NCBI GenBank assembly: GCA_025330725.1
Contig: JAIWND010000001.1
Location: 124,001 to 188,000, forward strand
DNA: 64,000 nucleotides
Reading direction: 5' to 3'
Source of the DNA: Chlamydoabsidia padenii
Taxonomy: Eukaryota; Mucoromycota; Mucoromycetes; Mucorales; Cunninghamellaceae
Positions 58,823 to 64,000 of this stretch are shown here, piece by piece (the first letter of the stretch is position 1; each line of letters opens with the position of its first letter). The notes beneath the pieces were generated by a model. That model ran no database searches. It was not told the origin of the DNA and was given only the letters and a program-made list of their open reading frames with translations. A program made the position numbers and the translations under genes.

Positions 58823-59101
58823 GGTGTTTGCAGAATCTTTATTATCATCTTTGCAAAAATGTTAAAAAAAAAAAAAAAGACTTGGCATGTATTATGTAAA
58901 ATTTTTATTAGGTTCGTTCATGCATGTTTAAAAACCGGGATTGGGGAGACATAAATGGTTTATTTATTTCAGGGGTAAAAAAGAGTATCAGAATGGGTAA
59001 AAAGGGTCTACATTGTGATAAAAATAGAGTATGACTAAACTATATACCACGTTCCAGCATTGAGGAGGACCGAGTGCATGGATATTTTGCCATGAGAGCC
59101 A
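58425..59101. other. Spacer with an A44 run
   Basis: 3' region of the unknown gene, with a TA-rich stretch at 58460-58490, A44 at 58776-58819 and A15 at 58864-58878. Frames over the A-runs are artefacts (poly-Lys/poly-Phe). Confidence 0.6.
58776..58819. repeat. Homopolymer A44
   Basis: 44 A on the + strand in the convergent 3' spacer. Confidence 0.9.
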
Positions 59102-60094
59102 TTAGTCTTGTTCTTCAGATCGTCTATCCAACGCTCCTATAGAGAGATCATTAAAGAAAGGAGATTAGTATTATGATTTTAAATCCAAGTGTTTCTAGCC
59201 ACTTACTTTGTCGAGCATCCAAATCCCGTTGTCGTTCATCCAAGTTTCGTTGTCGTTCATTCAATTCTTCTTGTCGTTCTTCATCAAAGTCACCTTCATC
59301 CAATTCCCGTTGTTCTTCGTCCAAAGCTTCTTGTTCTTCGTCCTTTTCACGTTGTTCCTCGTCCAAAGCTTCTTGTTCTTCTTCCAGTTCTTCTTCACGT
59401 TCTTCTTCTTCTTCTTCGTCTTCTTCGCGTTCTTCTTCAGCCTCCAGTCGCAGGTTGCGTATTTCTTCTTCTTGTCGGTCGATTTCTTCTTGTTGTCTTC
59501 GGTTTTCTTCTTCCAAGGCTTCCGTTCGGGCTTGTTCTTCTTCTTCTTCACGGCGTTCGTTTTCTTCTTGTTGATGTTCGATTTCTTCTTGTTGGCGCTT
59601 GTTTTCTTCTTCGAGATATTCCAATCGAGCTTCTTCTTCTTCTTCACGTTCTTCATGTTCATTGTATTCATGTACAGCATAGGACACCGCACCTCCAACA
59701 GCGAGACCTGCAGCGATACCACCGGCCACCTTCATACCACTTGACATGTGTTCGAATTTGCTGAAGAATCCTTCCTTTTTGGGAGTGGGTGGAGTTGGGT
59801 AACCAGGTTGACCTTCGACAGCAGGAGGAGAAGCCAAACCTTTCAAACGAGGATCTTCCCAGGTAGTGGATTGAGATTCCATATGGATAAAGTATCTATG
59901 TGAAAGAGTTTAAAAGAGAAAAAGTGAGTTTTCATACAAACCCATGCATCATGATGTATATAAACTTACGGTCTACCATCAGGGGCATTACGAGTTTCCC
60001 ATCCTACATACACAATAAAGAAGGTTAATCATTGTTGTATTGAGATGTATTCATTACATAGTGGTAACTTACCTAGAGGCAAAGGTTCATTCAT
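59102..60094 (-). CDS. WW-domain protein with glycine-zipper and Glu/Gln coiled coil
   Basis: Four exons, 60094-60073, 60003-59970, 59895-59207 and 59136-59102, give 259 residues. A complete WW domain opens the protein: MNEPLPLGWETRNAPDGR, PYFIHMESQSTTWEDPR (two Trp, the YF pair and the final Pro), so it should bind proline-rich peptides. A Gly/Ala-rich hydrophobic segment (SGMKVAGGIAAGLAVGGAVS) with GxxxG spacing may insert in or associate with membranes. Then come about 130 residues of Glu/Gln/Arg heptad-rich helix with near-repeats (EEEQEALDEEQREKDEEQEA, ELNERQRNLDERQRDLDARQ). The final exon adds ALDRRSEEQD. Function unknown. The coiled-coil part is GAA/GAG-rich, which produces long shadow frames on the other strand. 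Confidence 0.85.
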
Positions 60095-60293
60095 GTTTGT
60101 ATGTTGATAAAGTGTTCTAAAAGTAAAAGAGAAAGTTTTTTTAAAAAAAATGGATACAGAGCATTAATATATTCAAAATCATAAATCCCGATACCCGGCA
60201 ACCTGTCACACAAATAACATCAGAATAAACATAAGTTTATTGGGGTAAATGGGTAAATGGGTAAAAGGAAAATGGTAATGTGGCATAAGGTTT

Positions 60294-63200
60294 CTATAAA
60301 TTCTTTTCATTCGATACCAACGCCAAGAGTCTCTGTACATGAGGCAAATCCAACTACGTATACAAAAAAGAAAAAAAAAAAAAAAGTTTGAGAAAAAGTT
60401 TTGGTGCAACTTTTTTTTTTTTCCACATTCTATTTAATTATATCAATTCCATTTACCTTCAAATCCATGTCTGTTAGAGAGTCCCGAGTGACGGGTCGAA
60501 GTTCAGGTAATTCAAAGGTGATAAGATCCAAAGTGTTGTCCACGTCCAAGAATAGTTGCTTGTTTGGTGAGCTAGCTGCTTTGGATGCGGTTGACCTGAG
60601 GATTTCGTGACTGATAGGTTCCTATAAAAGAGAGAGAGAACGTGAGTATTATCATATTATATCAAAAAGCAGTAATCTATGAATGCCCGTAACCGAAAGA
60701 ATCTCCGCGACAGGTAAACCACTTGTCCCTGGCCGCCAGATAAAAATAGTGCGTAAAAAAAGGACATATCCTTCCCGACACCGCCACCCCCCTAGTTTCC
60801 TTACCTCGTATTCCGCAACATGGTAATTCTGCATCAGCTTTTGTATTTGAGTAGGCGATAGAGTCCAACAGACATCGTATATGATTTGTATATCATCCAG
60901 GCTGTTTTTCTTGAGTTGTAGGAGTTTCGTCGTTTGTGTCAAATATTCCAATTCCAGGGTTGCATCCACCATGTTTCGTTCTTTGCACCAATTTTCCAGT
61001 TGAATTAGATTGTATTGTATTTGCATTGCTATTAATAAAACAAAAGTCGATTTAGTATATAGTTGTGTAACAAAGAACCAAAGACCCTCTACCATGTTTT
61101 ACCTCTTTTCCAAGAATTGTAATTCCGCCGCCCTAAAATATCATTGAAGCAAGATACACCAATGTACTTTATCATTTCGTTGATAACTTGTTCCTTGGTA
61201 GATGTTTCCAATTGGTATTGTTCGAGTAACCCCATCATGTGATCAAAGTATTGAATCATATCATCCATCGAGTAAGCAGCTTGACTACTAAACATTCGGC
61301 CAGCATCGGTTGCCAAGAATCCAGGGAGAGACTGGCTTTCAATTACAGCAGGTATCACCATCTTGTTTAATTTGACACGGGCCTCCTTTACAATTTGTCC
61401 GAATAGATTGACTTGAAGTTGCTGGAGTTCATATTTGATTTTGTTCACCAATCGATCCACCGCCTGTTGATGTGTCGATGTTTTGAATGGTTCTGTGATG
61501 CATACCAAAGATAAAAGTTCGTGAATGTTGGTGAGCCAGTAAAGGTGCAGTGCCAAAGCATTGTCACCAGATTTTTCCTGCAAATAAAAGAGTGTTCAGG
61601 TTTCATCATCATGCTTTCTATTTTTGGTAGCCATTCCTTTGTACCACCACTTACCTGGCAATGCTTTCTAATAACATCAATTGTCGCAAATATAAACTGT
61701 TCCGATTCCTTCAAGTCACCAAGTTTCCACATGAGAGCCAGACAGAGATCGATAATGTATGCCGGAAAATGTATGTCGTCGGGAATAGTGGATCCAGTTG
61801 CACCACCCGTTGTAGTCGAGTCCTCCTGTTCGTGCTTGTTCGTATCGTCGCCACTACCATCAACAATGGTTAAGCGAATAAGTGATTCATAGATCTCCTT
61901 GTGCAAAGTCTGTTCATCCAGGAGAAGTGCGTGTAGCTCTTGAGTCACTTGGGTATCGATGTCAAATTTCCTGATGTCATTAAGACCAAGTTGCTTGTCT
62001 CCATTTCTATTTGGTAAAGGATGTTGTGTGTTGCTGTTGCTGTTGTCCAAAGATATGATGTCTGCCGATTTCTGCTTGATGATCCGATGAGGTTGCCTAT
62101 TTAATGTATGAGAGAGCTGGGTCTTGAGAGCGGCGATTTGGGTCTTGAGTTCAGTGACATTTGGAATATCGGACATGGATTGCGATGCTTTTTGTGAGGC
62201 ATCGCGTAACTTGATCATTTCATCCTTCTGTTTAGTCAATTCATCCCGAAGTCGTTCGATTTCCTTGTCTTGGTGCTTGATCTTGTTGAGCGAAGTTACA
62301 TATTCTTGTTCCAAGCCTTGCCGTTCCAGATGCCATTGTTTCCATTTCCCAGTATTGTCAGCCATACCACCAGATAAAGAATCCAATTGCTCGGCATGTT
62401 CGTCTGCTTGATCGTATCGTTCAATCCAATTTCGCACCTGTGCTTCCAATTCGATGGCCTTTTCCTTGAGATGGGTTTTTTCTTCTTTTTGATGCGCCAA
62501 ACTTTGAGTTAGTTCAACCACCCGAGTTTCCAGTTTGTAAGAGACCTCCTTAAAGTGAGATACCGATCGTGCTTCAGCCTTGATAACCACCAGTTGTTTG
62601 CGAGCTTGACGTCGTCGAATACAAGATTGTAAGCGGACCACAAAGTGTCGCTTTGTTTGATATAGGCGGCGCACCAACCATCCACGTACCATACGCTGTA
62701 TTTGTGTTGCGGCACCATGTTGTCGAGCCATAGCAAACTGCTTCTTCGTCAGCAAGGAGCGTACCGCCGTTTGAAGTTTGATAACAAATACCCGTCGTTC
62801 GAGGAATGATTTACGAACAACATGCATACGCCAGTAGGATTGGATTACAGTTGCTGCCTTGGCTTTACGTAGTAGTTGGAGATTCATTTGACCAGATCTT
62901 TTACGAGCCAATTGCTGTACCTTGAGGATAAATGATTGGATTTTCTTGTAACGTTGACGAGCCATATACCGACGCATGTTCTTTTGAATAAGAATAGCCA
63001 CTTCAGTCCATCGATCAGTCCGCAGTTTTTCCATGTATGCTAACTAGTTTAATGGAAGCATACGCAAAAGATTAGTATATGGGCATACTATTTGTTTGTT
63101 ATTGGGTTTTACCTGACCAGCCCTGAAGAAGATCTTTGTTAACCCAATCTGATATCGATCACCTTCAGTAACGTGAGCATCCAATATAGCGCCACAAAGT

Positions 63201-64000
63201 TTTCGATCATCCACTTTTCCCCGAGGTTGCCATTGGTCAGAGGGAACCAAAACATAATAGCGATCTACAAAATCATTGAATGTCCACCGGGTAGGATAAC
63301 CAGAGCAACTGATACGGATAGTTTCTAGTACACCACATGCACGCAGTTGAGCCAGCACCATATTTGAATCGAATTGCCAGGCCGCCTTTGCTTCATTGGG
63401 CTTGATACATCGGATATAATGCACATTGGTTTGGCCGATCGTCTCCATCAAGTTTATAAGTGACAGCTATTCAATAGGATAATGTATAAAGACAGTAGGT
63501 AAGTATATGGTAGTTATTTGTCTTTTTAAGATTGAGTCATTACCTTGAAGATGGAGCCAAGGGTAGGTTTCTTTGCCAAACTGAGCCGTTTTGGGCTATT
63601 GTTCTATGAGAATAAGAAGAGAAAAAAAAATTAGATATGACATATGAGGCTGATGATAAACAGTAGTTTCTATCTTACCGGAGATTCAGATCCACTATTA
63701 TTGTTGATGCTGTTGTTATTGTTATCTTGGATCATGTTCACCAAAAAGTTGAATTGAGCACCCTGAATTAAAGCCAAATGTTCATCAGGCACAGCATCTT
63801 TGTTCTTGTCCATGAACCCTTCGACATCGTATTGTACATCGTGAGCATAATGAGCAACGGTGAAGGCATTGTTAGAGAATCGAGGTTTCTTGAAGTAGGC
63901 TTGATAGGATGGAGAAGCAAACGCCTGATAGAGTTTGTTGCAAAACGCTTGATCGGTTCCAGATGGTAGTCGAGATTCCTAAAAGAGTAAAGTTAAAACA
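60294..64000 (-). CDS. Class V myosin (Myo2-like), N-terminus outside window
   Basis: Partial heavy chain of the actin motor that carries vesicles and organelles. From the right edge: motor domain (VAHYAHDVQYDVEGFMDKNK, then VHYIRCIKPNEAKAAWQFDS, LRACGVLETIRISCSGYPTR, and converter YQIGLTKIFFRAGQ), then about six IQ motifs (VAILIQKNMRRYMARQRY, AATVIQSYWRMHVVRKSF, AATQIQRMVRGWLVRRLY), a coiled coil (SYKLETRVVELTQSLAHQKE), and the globular cargo-binding DIL tail (DIHFPAYIIDLCLALMWKLG, SFICRKNLVTMLWHCT, LNKMVIPAVIESQSLPGF, CFNDILGRRNYNSWKRG, IQYNLIQLENWCKE). It ends with LDLPHVQRLLALVSNEKNL and TAG at 60294. The GxxY-type start and ATP-binding P-loop lie beyond position 64000. Confidence 0.95.

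Noticed and set aside
59173..59764. Long plus-strand frames rich in Ser, Val or Phe
   Set aside because: They are shadows of the Glu/Gln-rich coiled coil encoded on the minus strand by GAA/GAG/CAA codons.

Overview
This is eukaryotic nuclear DNA from a filamentous fungus, most likely an early-diverging lineage such as Mucoromycota. The support is an AT-rich composition, many short GT-AG introns, long poly(A)/poly(T) runs in introns and spacers, CAA/CAG-rich reading frames, and a gene set typical of those fungi (Zn2Cys6 regulator, Old Yellow Enzyme, KCS1-type inositol kinase, Ctr copper transporter, class C GPCR, UDP-xylose synthase). The lineage is my inference. Exon joins below were made by hand from splice signals and reading-frame continuity.

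Layout. 1-6.7 kb: 3' end of an RFWD3-like ubiquitin ligase (+), a possible small membrane protein (-), a twin-CX9C CHCHD2/10-type protein (+), an inositol hexakisphosphate kinase (-) and a small mitochondrial-type protein (-). 6.9-10.4 kb: coatomer beta-prime (+). 10.9-12.2 kb: an unusual gene (-) with five consecutive 39-nt mini-exons, each encoding one 13-residue repeat. 12.8-21.2 kb: an Old Yellow Enzyme with a CaaX tail (-), eIF3k (-), a Ctr copper transporter (+) and a class C/GABA-B-like receptor with a possible PH-like tail (-). 22.6-30.8 kb: FHA-RING ligase (+), 2OG-Fe(II) oxygenase (-), cation diffusion facilitator (-), UDP-glucuronate decarboxylase (-) and a Sec4/Rab8 GTPase (-). 31-34 kb: gene-poor and repeat-rich. 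34.1-44.7 kb: Zn2Cys6 regulator (-), a broken or unresolved locus, a small membrane protein (-), a homeodomain protein (+) and phosphatidylinositol 4-kinase beta/Pik1 (+). 45-54.6 kb: gene-poor apart from a three-repeat Myb protein (49.7-51.6 kb). 54.6-64 kb: a small unknown protein (+), a 453-residue unknown protein (+), a WW/coiled-coil protein (-) and a class V myosin that runs off the right edge (-).

Several genes belong to one cellular theme: Golgi and exocytic traffic (coatomer beta-prime, Pik1-type PI4K, Sec4-type Rab, myosin V). In yeast these act in one secretory-vesicle pathway. They are not adjacent here, so I read this as coincidence of a conserved gene set rather than a cluster.

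The most notable signals are: (1) the mini-exon tandem-repeat gene at 10.87-12.18 kb; (2) a bipartite promoter-like element, TTTnAA next to CCCG or GCCG in either orientation, upstream of most genes; (3) a repeat family of about 240 bp, found as tandem arrays in opposite orientations at 32.6-33.5 kb and 53.8-54.4 kb, which itself carries that element.
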